Source of the DNA: an uncultured Lachnospiraceae bacterium
GTDB lineage: Bacteria; Bacillota; Clostridia; Lachnospirales; Lachnospiraceae
Reading direction: 5' to 3'
Assembly (NCBI GenBank): GCA_905235745.1
Contig: CAJOMN010000001.1
Coordinates: forward strand, 371,298-435,297
DNA length: 64,000 nucleotides
In this document: in pieces, positions 28,477 through 38,700 of the stretch
How positions within the stretch are numbered: the stretch's first letter is position 1
Layout: every line of letters begins with the position of its first letter
Position numbers and translations under genes: made by a program
The notes under the pieces: model-generated
Told to the model about the DNA's origin: nothing
What the model saw: the letters and a program-made list of their open reading frames with translations, nothing else
Databases searched by the model: none

Positions 28477-29987
28477 CTAATATCTACAAATGTGAGCCGT
28501 ATAGTCTTGTATTATGATCTGTTCATCAGAAAAGCAGTCCCAATTCTTGCTGCTAAACCTCATTGCTATCGTCTCGTCGCGTCTCCCTGCTTTATAGTCA
28601 CGGTTCAGATACATATTTAACACATAGCGTTCGCTCCATGCCGAGTATCCTCTCTGGATTATTCTCCATCCTTCTGTACAATATTTTGTTTTGACTGCAT
28701 CATCATAGAATACAACACTATCGACTTTTTCCCCTGTATTCACTTCATATTCATCAATACAAGCGCCAATCATTTGCGAAATGTATTTATCTTCATAATT
28801 AGTGATATAAGCATCCGTATACATCTGCCAAAAACTAAACCATTGTATAACCATCAACAAGGCAACAAGCGAAATCATCACCACATCCCTTCGTTGGCGT
28901 TCAAACTCAGATAATCGAAAAACCCCCATGAGCAATCCATATGTACATGCAATGCCAAAGTATGCCCCCAGAGGATAATAAATTCTTGGTTTAAAATCAC
29001 TCGTAAGTCGGACAATATATGGCATCAGAGACGTTAGAACAATTACTGCGGTTAAATATATCCCCTTAATAATTTGAATATAGCATTTATTAACCAAAAT
29101 GTAATAGAGAATTATACCAACCACTCCAAGGCACACAATTGCATAGCCCCACATTCCAAAAGTAATCCTTTCCAATACAAATGACTCAGCATTACTATTT
29201 TAGGCACATAGAGTTGAACTGCATCCGAGAACGTAGGTTGGGTAAAATTTGCTCTTTCGCTCTTTATAACTACTCTAGTATATATAGTCTTTACTATCAA
29301 TGGTACTGCATATAATAACCTAGCCATAATCTGTTTTTTTATTAATTCTATAAACGACTTTGAATAATACAATATAAACGGTACAGTAATAACAATAAAA
29401 AGAGAGGAAATTGTTTCATATAAAAAAGCCACCATCAAAAGACATGTAAAAATAAGGGATGTTTGTTTTAAACTAATTTTAGGAAGTGACTGGATAAACA
29501 GTATTGACGCTTCAACACTTAAAAAAATAGCAGCAACAAATGATACTGTCATATCAATATACAAAAAAAATGCCGCCGAACAGATATTCGCAATTGTAAT
29601 ACAAGAAATAGCACTTATAAAACCAAGCTGGTATGTAGTGATACTATTTGTTCTACTGTGTTCTTCCAATTGACATACCAAAAAAACTCCATACTTATAC
29701 GTTGTAAATGAGATAATAATAATTGAACTTATAAGAGACGTATAATACAAAAAAGAAAATGATTCCATATGCAACAAACTCATAAGAACCATATTAAGAG
29801 TTCTGCCATCTCCATCCGTAAAAATAGTAGTTGCCAATTCACTACCCTTTACAGCGACTCTTTCATATATATCCGGCTGATAGATTATGCGAAATCCTAA
29901 TCCGAAAAATATAACTGAAAAAGACAAACAGAAAACGAAAAGCTTTCTCCTATCAATTTTACTAATTATTTCATTTGAGCCCTTCAT
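28477..29987 (-). pseudogene. GtrII-like glucosyltransferase membrane protein, frameshifted
   Basis: Two reading frames, 29987-29112 and 29175-28477, together align end to end with the intact 496-residue protein at 38701-40191. The N-part ends in VPKIVMLSHL and the homologous sequence resumes in the other frame as ERITFGMWGYAIVC. One missing base near 29178-29183 explains the break. Shared family features are YQPDIYERV, a DGDGR motif, many membrane segments and the C-terminal NYEDKYISQMIG region. A DxGR-type motif in the first loop fits Glucos_trans_II/GtrII proteins that add side-chain glucose from bactoprenol-P-glucose. Sequencing error cannot be excluded. Confidence 0.8.
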
Positions 29988-30128
29988 ATTAATTAATCGC
30001 CTCTTCTTTTAGTGTATCGTTTGAATTACACAAGTTCTAATACAGTAACTAAAATAGGGTTTAAATCCCATGTACTGCTTCAAGGGAAAATACTATTATA
30101 CCATAGAAACTCCTGTTTAAAGATAAAC
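29988..30128. other. Non-coding gap between AsnB-like gene and GtrII-like pseudogene
   Basis: About 140 A+T-rich bases with no convincing reading frame. I see no clear terminator or promoter in it. It is the longest gap in this part of the operon. Confidence 0.4.
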
Positions 30129-31982
30129 CTATCTCATATACTCCTCCCACCACTTTTGAAATACAAAGTACGACCAAAGTATCGTGCTGAATAATATCTT
30201 ATCGTCTTGTTCCTGATGGATTATCAGTTGTTTGACACCGTTTGTATCAAACAGACCTTGTCTTTTAACAAACGCTTCATTGGAAAACCTGAGGATCTCT
30301 TTTCTTAAAGGGCCTCTCAGCCAGCTTGCAAGCGGTACTCCGAATCCCTTTTTGGATTTCGAGAGCATTTCGCTTGGGATATAATCATATGCAAGTGCTT
30401 TTAAAATATGTTTCTTATCAAATCTTGTGTATTTATGCTTATGCAGTATTTTAAACGATTTTTCAACAACCCTGTAGTCAAGAAGCGGACTTCTGACCTC
30501 AAGCGAGTACCTCATTGACGCTCTGTCGGTTTTTGCCATGATATCATCCGGAAGATAAGTACACATATCAAGTATCATACGTCTCTCTTGCCAGTTCTTA
30601 TATTTAAGCTTTCTCTCCAGCTCATGCTTTGGCATGACATTTGCTCCGCCCAACATTTTACTGATGTGATCAGTATAAATATCTGAAAACAACTGCGTTC
30701 TGTACTCACCCCTATTATTAATAAACGCCCGAATCTCAGGAATCATTTTACTTTTAACTGTATTCATCCCGGGAAAATGATACGCAATCCTACCTGCCCA
30801 ATCCAATTTTTGAGCTATATATACCAAGTCATACATTTTGTAACCGCAAAACAGTTCATCGCCTCCATCTCCGGAGAGAGCTACCGTAACATCTCCTGCG
30901 GCAAGCTTAGAAACAAGCATCGTGGGAAGCTGCGATGCGTCCGCAAAGGGTTCGTCATAATACTTTGGCAAATCCTCTATCAGCTCAAATATCTCTTTTT
31001 CCCCAATGTACAGCTCCGTATGATCCGTTCCAAGATACCGTGCTATTATTTTTGCCTCTTCAGCCTCATTTCTCTCCTTCTCATCAAACCCTATAGTAAA
31101 AGTCCGAACAGGCGAGTCGCTGTTCCTCTGAGCTATAGCCGTAACAAGAGCGGAATCTATGCCGCTGCTTAAGAAAGTGCCGACAGGAACATCCGCAACC
31201 ATTCTTCTATTCACAGCGTCCGTAAGAATGCTGTTCAATTCCGCTTTTGCCGTATCATAATCATTGATCAGACTTTCCGAACCCTCTTCTTTCTTCTCAA
31301 CAATATCCCAATATCGTCTGATCACAAGCTCATTATTGCGATATACTCCATAAGTTCCAGGCTGGAGCTTAAATGTATCCTTAAATATAGTGTTTGGAGA
31401 TGCTATGTATTTATTGCACAGATAATTACCTAGCATCTCTTCATCAATATCTTTCGTAAATCGTGGATACTTCATTATCGGTTTTAGTTCTGAAGCAAAG
31501 ACAAAGTCACTTTCTGTCCTGTTCCGATAATAGTAAAATGGTTTGACCCCCATACGGTCTCTGGCAATTACAAGCTTATTATCGTTGCCATCCCAGATCG
31601 CAATCGCAAACATACCGTTAAATCTGGCGAAACAATCTTCGCCCCATTTGTCATATGCATAAATTATAACTTCCGTATCGCACTCGGATTTGAATAAATA
31701 TCCGGATTTCAATAATTCCAAACGGATATCCTTAAAATTGTAAATCTCGCCGTTAAATACAATTGCGATTCTCCCATCCTCCGAAAACATCGGCTGATGT
31801 CCCAACTGCGAAAGGTCAAAAATTGACAATCTCCGGTGTGCCAACCCGATATATCCCGAGGATGTAGACCCCTGCCAAATACCTGCATCATCCGGACCCC
31901 TGTGGATCATCGTGTCTCTCATCCTTTCAAGTATACCGTCATCTATTCTATTCTTGCTGATATAGCCGCATATTCCACACAT
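30129..31982 (-). CDS. asnB: Asparagine synthase (glutamine-hydrolysing)-like amidotransferase
   Basis: A 617-residue AsnB-type enzyme. Cys2 of MCGICGY is the glutaminase nucleophile, with RGPDDAG in the class II amidotransferase domain. The synthetase domain has SSGIDSALV (PP-loop) and LSGDGGDELFCGY. In polysaccharide loci such proteins usually amidate uronic acid carboxyls rather than aspartate. Its stop shares one base with the epimerase start logic at 31982. The neighbours suggest amidation of a uronic acid in the repeat unit, which is inference. Confidence 0.9.
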   Translation of the reverse strand: MCGICGYISKNRIDDGILERMRDTMIHRGPDDAGIWQGSTSSGYIGLAHRRLSIFDLSQLGHQPMFSEDGRIAIVFNGEIYNFKDIRLELLKSGYLFKSECDTEVIIYAYDKWGEDCFARFNGMFAIAIWDGNDNKLVIARDRMGVKPFYYYRNRTESDFVFASELKPIMKYPRFTKDIDEEMLGNYLCNKYIASPNTIFKDTFKLQPGTYGVYRNNELVIRRYWDIVEKKEEGSESLINDYDTAKAELNSILTDAVNRRMVADVPVGTFLSSGIDSALVTAIAQRNSDSPVRTFTIGFDEKERNEAEEAKIIARYLGTDHTELYIGEKEIFELIEDLPKYYDEPFADASQLPTMLVSKLAAGDVTVALSGDGGDELFCGYKMYDLVYIAQKLDWAGRIAYHFPGMNTVKSKMIPEIRAFINNRGEYRTQLFSDIYTDHISKMLGGANVMPKHELERKLKYKNWQERRMILDMCTYLPDDIMAKTDRASMRYSLEVRSPLLDYRVVEKSFKILHKHKYTRFDKKHILKALAYDYIPSEMLSKSKKGFGVPLASWLRGPLRKEILRFSNEAFVKRQGLFDTNGVKQLIIHQEQDDKILFSTILWSYFVFQKWWEEYMR

Positions 31983-32956
31983 TATAATCTTTCTTTATAC
32001 CATCCAATGGCCGCTTTTATCCCTTTTTCAAAGTCCCAGTCGGGGGCATATCCCAGAAATTCCTTTGCCTTCCCTATATCCGCATTGCTGTGCTTAATGT
32101 CCCCGGGTCTTTCCGGTCCATAATTTGGTTCTATATCGACATTTAATGCCGAAGTTAAACTATGATAAATGTCAATAAGATATTCCCTTCCTCCATATGC
32201 AATATTATAGACTTTGCCCGTGGCGTCTTTTGGCGCAATACAAGCTTTGATATTTGCCTCAATAACATTTTCAATATAGGTGAAGTCACGGCTCTGCTTT
32301 CCGTCCCCGTTAATTGTTGGTATTTCTCCATGTAACAGTTGTCGGATAAACCTGGGGATCACGGCTGCATATGCTCCATCAGGATCCTGTCTGCAACCAA
32401 ATACATTGAAATAACGTAGCCCTATCGTTTCCAATCCATAGTGCATTGTGTACTGTTTAGCCCATTCTTCCGTACACCTCTTTGTAAGTGCATATGGCGA
32501 CAGAAGATTTCCCTCAACCCCTTCAGTTTTGGGCAGGTTTGGCTCATCTCCATAGACAGACGAACTTGAAGCATACACAAATCTCCTAACATTTGACTGT
32601 CTTGCAGCCTCAAGCATGTTTAATGTTCCGCTTATATTATTATCGCAATAAAATAACGGCATTTCTATACTGCGCGGTACGCTTCCCCATGCCGCCTGAT
32701 GAAGAACATAGTGCACACCGCCACACGCATTAAGGCAAGTGTTGTAATCCCTTATATCACCGTTAATAAATTCAAATTTATTGTTATTCCTGTATTCTTC
32801 GATATTCTCTTCTTTTCCCGTAGACAGATTATCAAGGCATCTGACATTTACGCCCTTGTCGAGAAGAGCCCCACATAGATTTGAACCTATGAATCCGGCT
32901 CCTCCTGTCACTAAAATAGTATTATTATCCTCGAACTTAACATTGTCATATCCCAT
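31982..32956 (-). CDS. UDP-N-acetylglucosamine 4-epimerase-like SDR (WbpP/WbgU type)
   Basis: A 324-residue SDR. ILVTGGAGFIGSNL binds NAD and SSSSVYG with YALTK is the catalytic set. HQAAWGSVPRSIEMP, NVFGCRQDPDGAYAAVIP and SRDFTYIENV are typical of WbpP/WbgU enzymes that interconvert UDP-GlcNAc or GlcNAcA with the galacto forms. It lies between a GT4 gene and the AsnB-like gene, consistent with a GalNAc(A) residue. Confidence 0.87.
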   Translation of the reverse strand: MGYDNVKFEDNNTILVTGGAGFIGSNLCGALLDKGVNVRCLDNLSTGKEENIEEYRNNNKFEFINGDIRDYNTCLNACGGVHYVLHQAAWGSVPRSIEMPLFYCDNNISGTLNMLEAARQSNVRRFVYASSSSVYGDEPNLPKTEGVEGNLLSPYALTKRCTEEWAKQYTMHYGLETIGLRYFNVFGCRQDPDGAYAAVIPRFIRQLLHGEIPTINGDGKQSRDFTYIENVIEANIKACIAPKDATGKVYNIAYGGREYLIDIYHSLTSALNVDIEPNYGPERPGDIKHSNADIGKAKEFLGYAPDWDFEKGIKAAIGWYKERL

Positions 32957-32962
32957 ATATCA

Positions 32963-34189
32963 TCATTCCTCGATTAATCTTATCCATTCACTTACTGCTT
33001 TTTGTATATCAAGGTTTTTTCTACGTTCTTTACTCTTTTCCCTGTATTTAATGTTCGCTTCTTTATTATCAAGCAAATATAGTATCGCTTTCGCGAGTTC
33101 GAGTTCCTCCATCTCAAAAGGTTCTGTACCTGTATACATTTTTCCGGAACATACAGGGGATATTATACCATATGTGCACTCCGTGAATCTTTCTATTACA
33201 GTATTATCCGATAATCGTTCAGGGGCAAGAAGTTCTCTTGCTCCCGTCCTAAAATCTGTTGCAATACAAGGAACTCCTGCACAAAGCGCCTCCCCCAAAG
33301 CGTTAGGAAACCCCTCAAATCCTGACGGAAGAACGAAAACGTCCGATCTACGCATGTATTTATATACATTACTCTCGAAACCGGCAAAAACAACGCTTTG
33401 ATCTATCCCCAAATTAATAGCAAGCTTCTTGAGATATTCTTCCAGTTCGCCGGTTCCGGCAATTACCAACATTGCGTCAGGAAGCGTCCGTTTTACATAT
33501 GAAAATGCTCTTATAAGGTGCCATTGATTTTTGGCAATATTTAACCTTCCCGCGGTAAAAACCACTTTACTTGTTCCTATCTTGTCACATATGGGACTAT
33601 CTATTTTCTCTGATGATAGTTTAAGTATTTCATCCACATCAAACCCATTTGGTATTGCTGTAATCCTATCTTCTTTTATCCCAAGGCTTTCTATAAGTTC
33701 GGTTTTGAGTTCTTCAGAAACGGACACAATCATATCTGCCCGTTTGTATAGTATTTTTGCAATGGGTTTAACAAAATATCTGTATTGTAGAATATTCATG
33801 GCGCTTTGCGTAATGGAAGTCCTGATTGAGATTATGGTCTTTGTCTGTGTATCTCGCTCACATATAGCACTTATTACATTGGCTATATTAGCACTGTCCA
33901 CAAAACTTATGCATGCATTGTAATTGTTACTTCGTTTTAATTCTTTTATCTTTTTGACTCTCTTTATAAAAACGCCAAATTGAAAAAAAACAGAACTTGT
34001 TCTAGCCTTTTTCTCAATATTCAAGCTAAACACACGACCCGAGTTAGAATATACCCTGTTAATATCACTGTTAACAAGGGTGTCTATCTCAATATAGTCC
34101 GGCATATGGGTCTGAATATTTGATAAAGCTCTCTGAGCTCCCCCCTCATGCATATATGGTATTACAAACAAAATTTTTTTCTTATTCAT
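32963..34189 (-). CDS. GT4 family glycosyltransferase
   Basis: A 408-residue GT-B enzyme. KILFVIPYMHEGGAQRAL opens the N-domain. The C-domain has VFTAGRLNIAKNQ, LVIAGTGELEEYLK and LPSGFEGFPNALGEALCAGVPCIATDF, the family E-x7-E region. The ATG at 34189 lies seven bases after the previous stop. A longer frame open to 34276 would run into the upstream gene and was not used. Confidence 0.92.
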   Translation of the reverse strand: MNKKKILFVIPYMHEGGAQRALSNIQTHMPDYIEIDTLVNSDINRVYSNSGRVFSLNIEKKARTSSVFFQFGVFIKRVKKIKELKRSNNYNACISFVDSANIANVISAICERDTQTKTIISIRTSITQSAMNILQYRYFVKPIAKILYKRADMIVSVSEELKTELIESLGIKEDRITAIPNGFDVDEILKLSSEKIDSPICDKIGTSKVVFTAGRLNIAKNQWHLIRAFSYVKRTLPDAMLVIAGTGELEEYLKKLAINLGIDQSVVFAGFESNVYKYMRRSDVFVLPSGFEGFPNALGEALCAGVPCIATDFRTGARELLAPERLSDNTVIERFTECTYGIISPVCSGKMYTGTEPFEMEELELAKAILYLLDNKEANIKYREKSKERRKNLDIQKAVSEWIRLIEE

Positions 34190-34196
34190 ATGTATA

Positions 34197-35999
34197 CTAA
34201 TGTCTGCATATATAAGCCTTCGAGCAATGGTCACTCCCAAGATCTTCGATATTATACCCGTTTCTTGACAGATCATTTAAAATCGGTGATATATCTCTGC
34301 CCTCATGAGTCCATAACATAAAATCATCAGGATAATCAATTTTGCTGTATTCATAATCCGCAATATCCGTAATAAATACATTCGCTGTCTCCGGAATCAT
34401 ATTCACGCAATCATAAGTATCGTGCCTTGATATAACTCCCTCGTCGTAAGCCGTAACAAGTACCACATCTAATTCAGAATTAGCCCTAACGCTATTGACA
34501 AACACTTTCTCATCCTCATATATATTCTCCACATTACGCGTAAGAAAAGTGGCAAGCGCATTAAGGATGACAAATGCGGTAATAACTACAATTAATTTGG
34601 GATTTGCTTTTTTCAGAAAGTCTCTTTTAAGTATCCTGTCTATTAAAAACCATAATACTATGATTACAGAAACAAAGCCGAAGCAGTAATATCTCCAGAT
34701 AGCGAACTCACAGACCGCGTCAAATATCGTGTATAGCACAGCTTCTACTGCAATCACGCTAACAAAGATAGCCTCCGGTGAATTAATGATTTCTTGTAAC
34801 TGCAGTTTACGCCCGAACGCTTGCAATAGCCCAATAACCACAATACAAAACAATACAAGTAAACTAATAAAGACCCCGTGACCCATTTCTTTAGAAATAG
34901 TCAATATTACAATCCAAATTACAAATGATAGCCATACAACAGGATTGATCCTCTTGAAATAATCACCTATCCCATTACTGTTTTCTTTGTTGTTAGTAGC
35001 TATCAAAGCGATAGTCACCACACCCAAAAATACATACAGAAGAGTACGGCTATTGAAGTAGAGCATTTCAAATAGTTCCTTAACCCAAATAAGATAATTA
35101 GTGATTGTAGAAATTGAACTATTGTGTATAGCAAAACTCGCGCTTACTCCTACAAACATCTGATTTTCATAGGTTTCCGGATGCAACATTATCTCTATTA
35201 TTGGAGTTAGAGTAAATACATATATCGTTCCGAGCATACACACAGCTAAACTAACAAATAATTGTTTCCTTTTTTTTGTAATAATCAAAGCCGGGATAAC
35301 ACCACACATAATTGAACAAAAAAAAGGTATAGTCAATTCAGAATTCTTATAGGAAAGATATGTCAAAACCACTATTGCGAACTCAAGAAATATAATGTCT
35401 TTCCAGTTGTCGCTTATCCACAGTTTATAGAAACAATTAAGAATCACAAGCATTATCATGATAACGAGCATATAAAAACGTATATATAATGCCGCGCTTA
35501 TCATATATCCGGAAAAACCAAACATAAAGAGTGCAAGGTATCTGACCTTCTCGTCCATATCAAGTTTCTTCATCAGACGAATAAGCATCACCTCAGCAAT
35601 TACAAAAAAAATAAGATTAAGACATAGCCCGGGAGCTGACGAAACGTACGATAATCCCGCTATTGATTCGGCAATATTCAGAAGAATCATGTAATTTCTG
35701 TTAGTTATCAGTTTTTTTAACAGTGTTCCGGCAGGGAGACGGGATGCTCTTTCGGTTTCACTTACAATCAGGTGTTTTTTCAGATCGGAATTGCTAACCC
35801 ATTCTCCGAACTTAAAATCCGGGCTCGTTGTGATATACTGCCCAATATCACCATTGTGGGTAAAATTACTTGCATACCCCATAGAATACAATTCATCAAT
35901 ATGATAATTAACTTTAACATTCGCCCAATACAGAATTACAAGTACCTGCAAAACTATAATAACTATATAGATCAACAATTCTCTATTTTTGTTCTTCAT
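34197..35999 (-). CDS. GT39-like polytopic membrane glycosyltransferase
   Basis: A 600-residue protein with about a dozen membrane segments and a C-terminal extracytoplasmic domain of roughly 90 residues. The first extracytoplasmic loop begins with NYHIDELYSMGYA, which matches the DE-type acidic motif of GT-C/GT39 dolichyl-phosphate-type transferases. Such enzymes use polyprenyl-phosphate sugars on the outer face of the membrane. It is the last intact gene before the IS66-family element. Confidence 0.7.
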   Translation of the reverse strand: MKNKNRELLIYIVIIVLQVLVILYWANVKVNYHIDELYSMGYASNFTHNGDIGQYITTSPDFKFGEWVSNSDLKKHLIVSETERASRLPAGTLLKKLITNRNYMILLNIAESIAGLSYVSSAPGLCLNLIFFVIAEVMLIRLMKKLDMDEKVRYLALFMFGFSGYMISAALYIRFYMLVIMIMLVILNCFYKLWISDNWKDIIFLEFAIVVLTYLSYKNSELTIPFFCSIMCGVIPALIITKKRKQLFVSLAVCMLGTIYVFTLTPIIEIMLHPETYENQMFVGVSASFAIHNSSISTITNYLIWVKELFEMLYFNSRTLLYVFLGVVTIALIATNNKENSNGIGDYFKRINPVVWLSFVIWIVILTISKEMGHGVFISLLVLFCIVVIGLLQAFGRKLQLQEIINSPEAIFVSVIAVEAVLYTIFDAVCEFAIWRYYCFGFVSVIIVLWFLIDRILKRDFLKKANPKLIVVITAFVILNALATFLTRNVENIYEDEKVFVNSVRANSELDVVLVTAYDEGVISRHDTYDCVNMIPETANVFITDIADYEYSKIDYPDDFMLWTHEGRDISPILNDLSRNGYNIEDLGSDHCSKAYICRH

Positions 36000-36098
36000 C
36001 TCCGCCCTGCCTTTATATCCTTTTTAACTTGAACTACCGACATTTTATATCTATGTTGGAATGACTACGCCCATCATCTCAAAGATCCCACGTTGTTT

Positions 36099-36121
36099 GT
36101 AAGTTCTCAAACACCCGTACC
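36099..36121 (+). repeat. IS66-family left terminal inverted repeat
   Basis: Starts GTAAG, as IS66-family ends do, and pairs with the right end at 38285-38307 in inverted orientation with four mismatches in 23. Confidence 0.8.
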
Positions 36122-36213
36122 TTATAAAGATACCACATTTCTGAGATAATATCCCCATTTCACGATTTCCGTTTCGACCGATCCGGCTGGATTGAAATCA
36201 CTAAAAGGAGGTT

Positions 36214-36573
36214 ATTACTCTCAACGAATGGGCTTCTCGGATTAAGGAGCAGAAGTCCAGCGGATTATCTATCTCGGAGTTGTGTCGCCAAAACAACCTT
36301 TCCCGAGATAAGTATTTCTACTGGAAGCGCCAGCTTAAATAGGAAGTTGTCGAGCAGTCTCTTCCCGATATAGTCCCTTTGACAGCTCCACCCGTATCTT
36401 CTCCATCAGTTCCCACATCTCCAGCAATTGAGTGTAAAAGTTGTACAAGTTGTGCAATTTTTACTCCAACTCCCACCGCCAGAATCCTGATCAATGGAGT
36501 ATCTATCGAAATAGATTCTACTGCTTCCGAGGCATTTATCCGAAGTCTCATTAAGGCGGTGCGCCATGCTTAA
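36214..36573 (+). pseudogene. IS66 TnpA-like, nonsense-interrupted
   Basis: The frame reads TLNEWASRIKEQKSSGLSIS and ends with VRHA; it is the small IS66 orf1 product with a helix-turn-helix region. A TAG at 36340-36342 stops it after about 42 codons, and the same frame then continues to 36573. AAAGGAGG lies just upstream, but the expected start position reads ATT, so the start codon may also be lost. The related copy at the window edge stops one base short of showing whether it has ATG there. Confidence 0.72.
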
Positions 36574-36807
36574 AGATGCAAACACAGATTCCTTTTCTGC
36601 GGTCATTCCGCCTCCAAGATCAAGGGTCTCCTCTGGGAAGGCGATGGATACCTTCTGCTATACAAGCGTGTCGAAAGTGGCAGATTCTCCTGGCCCAGAA
36701 CTTCTTCCGATCTTCGGGATCTTACGCCTAAACAGTTTCGTTGGCTGATGATGGGATTCTCCATAGATCCCATTATTCAGACCATTAATCCTGTTCGTTC
36801 AGCCTGA
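36566..36807 (+). pseudogene. IS66 TnpB-like remnant with internal deletion
   Basis: The start MLKDAN is present at 36566. It then jumps, out of frame, to LFCGHSASKIKGLLWEGDGY and LLYKRVESGRFSWPR, the conserved second half of TnpB. The intervening ~40 residues are missing. The stop is at 36805-36807. Confidence 0.7.
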
Positions 36808-36830
36808 TTCATATAGATTTTTAAATCAAT

Positions 36831-38217
36831 AATCTTGACCGGGAAGCACTTGTTATGATACCGCCAATGCTATGCTTTCTGACAACAACCGCCAGATCGA
36901 GCTTCTTACTGAACAGATCCGGATCCTTAATCAGCGCCGCTTCGGCAGAAAATCCGAAAGTACTCTTAACGAAATAAACGGGCAACTTTCTCTCTTTGAC
37001 TCCTTCAATGAGGCCGAGGCATTAAGCAGATCCGACGCTCCTGAACCGGAGATTGCCGAGGTGATCATCTCATCCTACAAGCGTTCCAAAAGCAAAGGGA
37101 AGCGCGAAGAGGATCTTGATGGTCTTCCTGCCCGGATATTTGAGCACGAACTCTCGGTCGAAGAACTTGCCGAGAAATTCCCGGAAGGTTACAAAGAGCA
37201 TCCCGCCCTGCAGACCTCTTCCGTAACAGTATTGCCACTCCCTCACTGGTAGCATCCATAATCAGCGGGAAATACGTAAATGCCCTTCCTCTTGAGCGTC
37301 AATCCAGAACCTTCAAGATAAATGGAATAAACCTTCCTTCAAATACCATGGCCAACTGGGTCATTAACAGCTCCGATACCTATCTGTCGCTCATATATGA
37401 TCGCCTGCATGAACTCATCTACGATAATAATGTCATACATGCTGATGAAACCCCTGCAAAGGTCATGAAGACTGTCCTGTTTGACTGGCAGCCATCACGG
37501 CGGGCCAATCATCCGCGAGATTTCCTCAAAGACTTCTCCGGAACAGTGGTCACCAATGGATATCAGGTTTACCACAAACTCGGTAAGGAACGGCCGGATC
37601 TAAATGTTGCAGGTTGTTGGATCCACGCTCGCAGGCCCTATGCCGAGTTCATCAAATCGATAGGAACACAAGCCGCGAAAACTTCACTGGCACAGGAAGC
37701 CTACGATATGATAACCGAGATCATGCATCTGGATAATGATTATGATGATCTCTCGCCTTCAGATCGCAAAAAACAGCGTCAGAAGCATCTCTTGCCAAGA
37801 GTAGATGCCTACTTCGAGTGGGCAAAAAAGAAATACGCGCAGGTCACCCACAACAGCACCATTGGTAAAGCCCTTGCATACAGCATCCATCAGGAAGAGT
37901 ATCTTCGTAAGTTCCTTTCTGACGGAAACATCACTATGGATAACAATTACGCTGAGCAGGCCATTCGGCCGTTTACTCTCGGTCGGAAGAACTTCGTCAT
38001 AATCGAGTCCGATAACAGTGCAAAAGCCAGTGCCGTCCTTTATAGCCTCGCAGAAACCGCAAAGGCAAACCAGTTGAACACCTACAAATACTTCGAACTG
38101 CTTCTCGCCGAGATGCCGAAGCACATGGATGATAAGGATCTCCATTTCATCGACGATCTCATGCCCCGGTCACCCCTCGTTCAGCAAAAGTGTCCCAGCC
38201 AATACAAAAAATCTTAA
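36831..38217 (+). pseudogene. IS66 TnpC transposase, multiply disrupted
   Basis: Family blocks are LDREALVMI, QIRILNQRRFGRKSES, RPADLFRNSIATPSLVASII, HADETPAKVMK, TNGYQVYH and NYAEQAIRPFTLGRKN. They lie in different frames with breaks near 36865 and near 37200. There is also an apparent in-frame deletion after VMK at about 37470. The catalytic DDE region is therefore split and the transposase cannot be functional. The last frame ends at 38217 (YKKS stop). Confidence 0.82.
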
Positions 38218-38251
38218 GTTTTCAATGTACACGAATCTCTAAATGCTCAAA

Positions 38252-38277
38252 CCCTTGCAGAAATGCAGGGATTTTTC
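38252..38277 (+). terminator. Rho-independent terminator at the end of the IS66-family element
   Basis: CCCTTGCA-GAAA-TGCAGGG forms a stem with one bulged base, followed by ATTTTT. It lies 34 bases after the TnpC stop on the plus strand. Confidence 0.65.
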
Positions 38278-38284
38278 ATTGCCT

Positions 38285-38307
38285 GGTACTCATGTTTGAG
38301 AGCTTAC
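38285..38307 (-). repeat. IS66-family right terminal inverted repeat
   Basis: Ends with GAGAGCTTAC; its reverse complement matches the left end at 19 of 23 positions. Confidence 0.78.
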
Positions 38308-38657
38308 TTTAATGCTGTACGGGGTATCTACGTGAGCTCCGTAGTAAGTTTTGATGAGAATCTCACTCATGAGTCCTATTATTTCAAAGAATATAGTAAG
38401 GAGCGGTGAGAAGATGTTGTTAGATATCTTAGCTCCTCTAAGGAATAATACTATCGACCAGATTCCGCATGCAAAACCAAGTATCTCGATCAGCATACCT
38501 ATCCCACCCAGAAGATGCAATGGTCTTGTGGAATACTTGTTCCAGAACTACACGGATATCATGTCCACAAACCCTTTAATGGTACGCTTCCAGTTATACT
38601 TGGTATATCAGGATGTTCTTGGTCTGTGATTTACTACTTTTACTATTAAGAACCCCT
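38308..38657 (-). pseudogene. GtrB-like GT2 glycosyltransferase, C-terminal remnant
   Basis: On the minus strand this segment is closely similar, at the DNA level, to the 3' third of the intact GT2 gene at 52750-53721. Shared words are YTKYNWKRTIKGFVDMIS and LHLLGGIGML. It contains an in-frame TGA and TAG, and a 21-base deletion that removes seven residues of a membrane segment. The catalytic N-terminal part is gone and the other end is cut by the IS66-family right terminus. It lies next to a GtrII-like gene, its expected partner type. Confidence 0.85.
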
Positions 38658-38700
38658 TCTAGCTTCTATTAATTTATTTCCATATTTACAAATACAGCTT

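Larger units (their letters stand above)
36099..38307 (+). mobile_element. Decayed IS66-family insertion sequence
   Basis: The element begins at GTAAGTTCTCAAAC and ends at GTTTGAGAGCTTAC. The two 23-base ends match in inverted orientation at 19 positions. It holds the IS66 gene order tnpA-tnpB-tnpC, and all three genes are broken. The left end has a second copy at 63884 in the same orientation. The eight bases on each side (CGTTGTTT and TTAATGCT) do not match, so no target duplication is left. The right end abuts a GtrB-like gene fragment. Confidence 0.88.

Noticed and set aside
37759..38145. A 128-codon minus-strand frame inside the IS66-family element
   Set aside because: It is antisense to conserved TnpC blocks.
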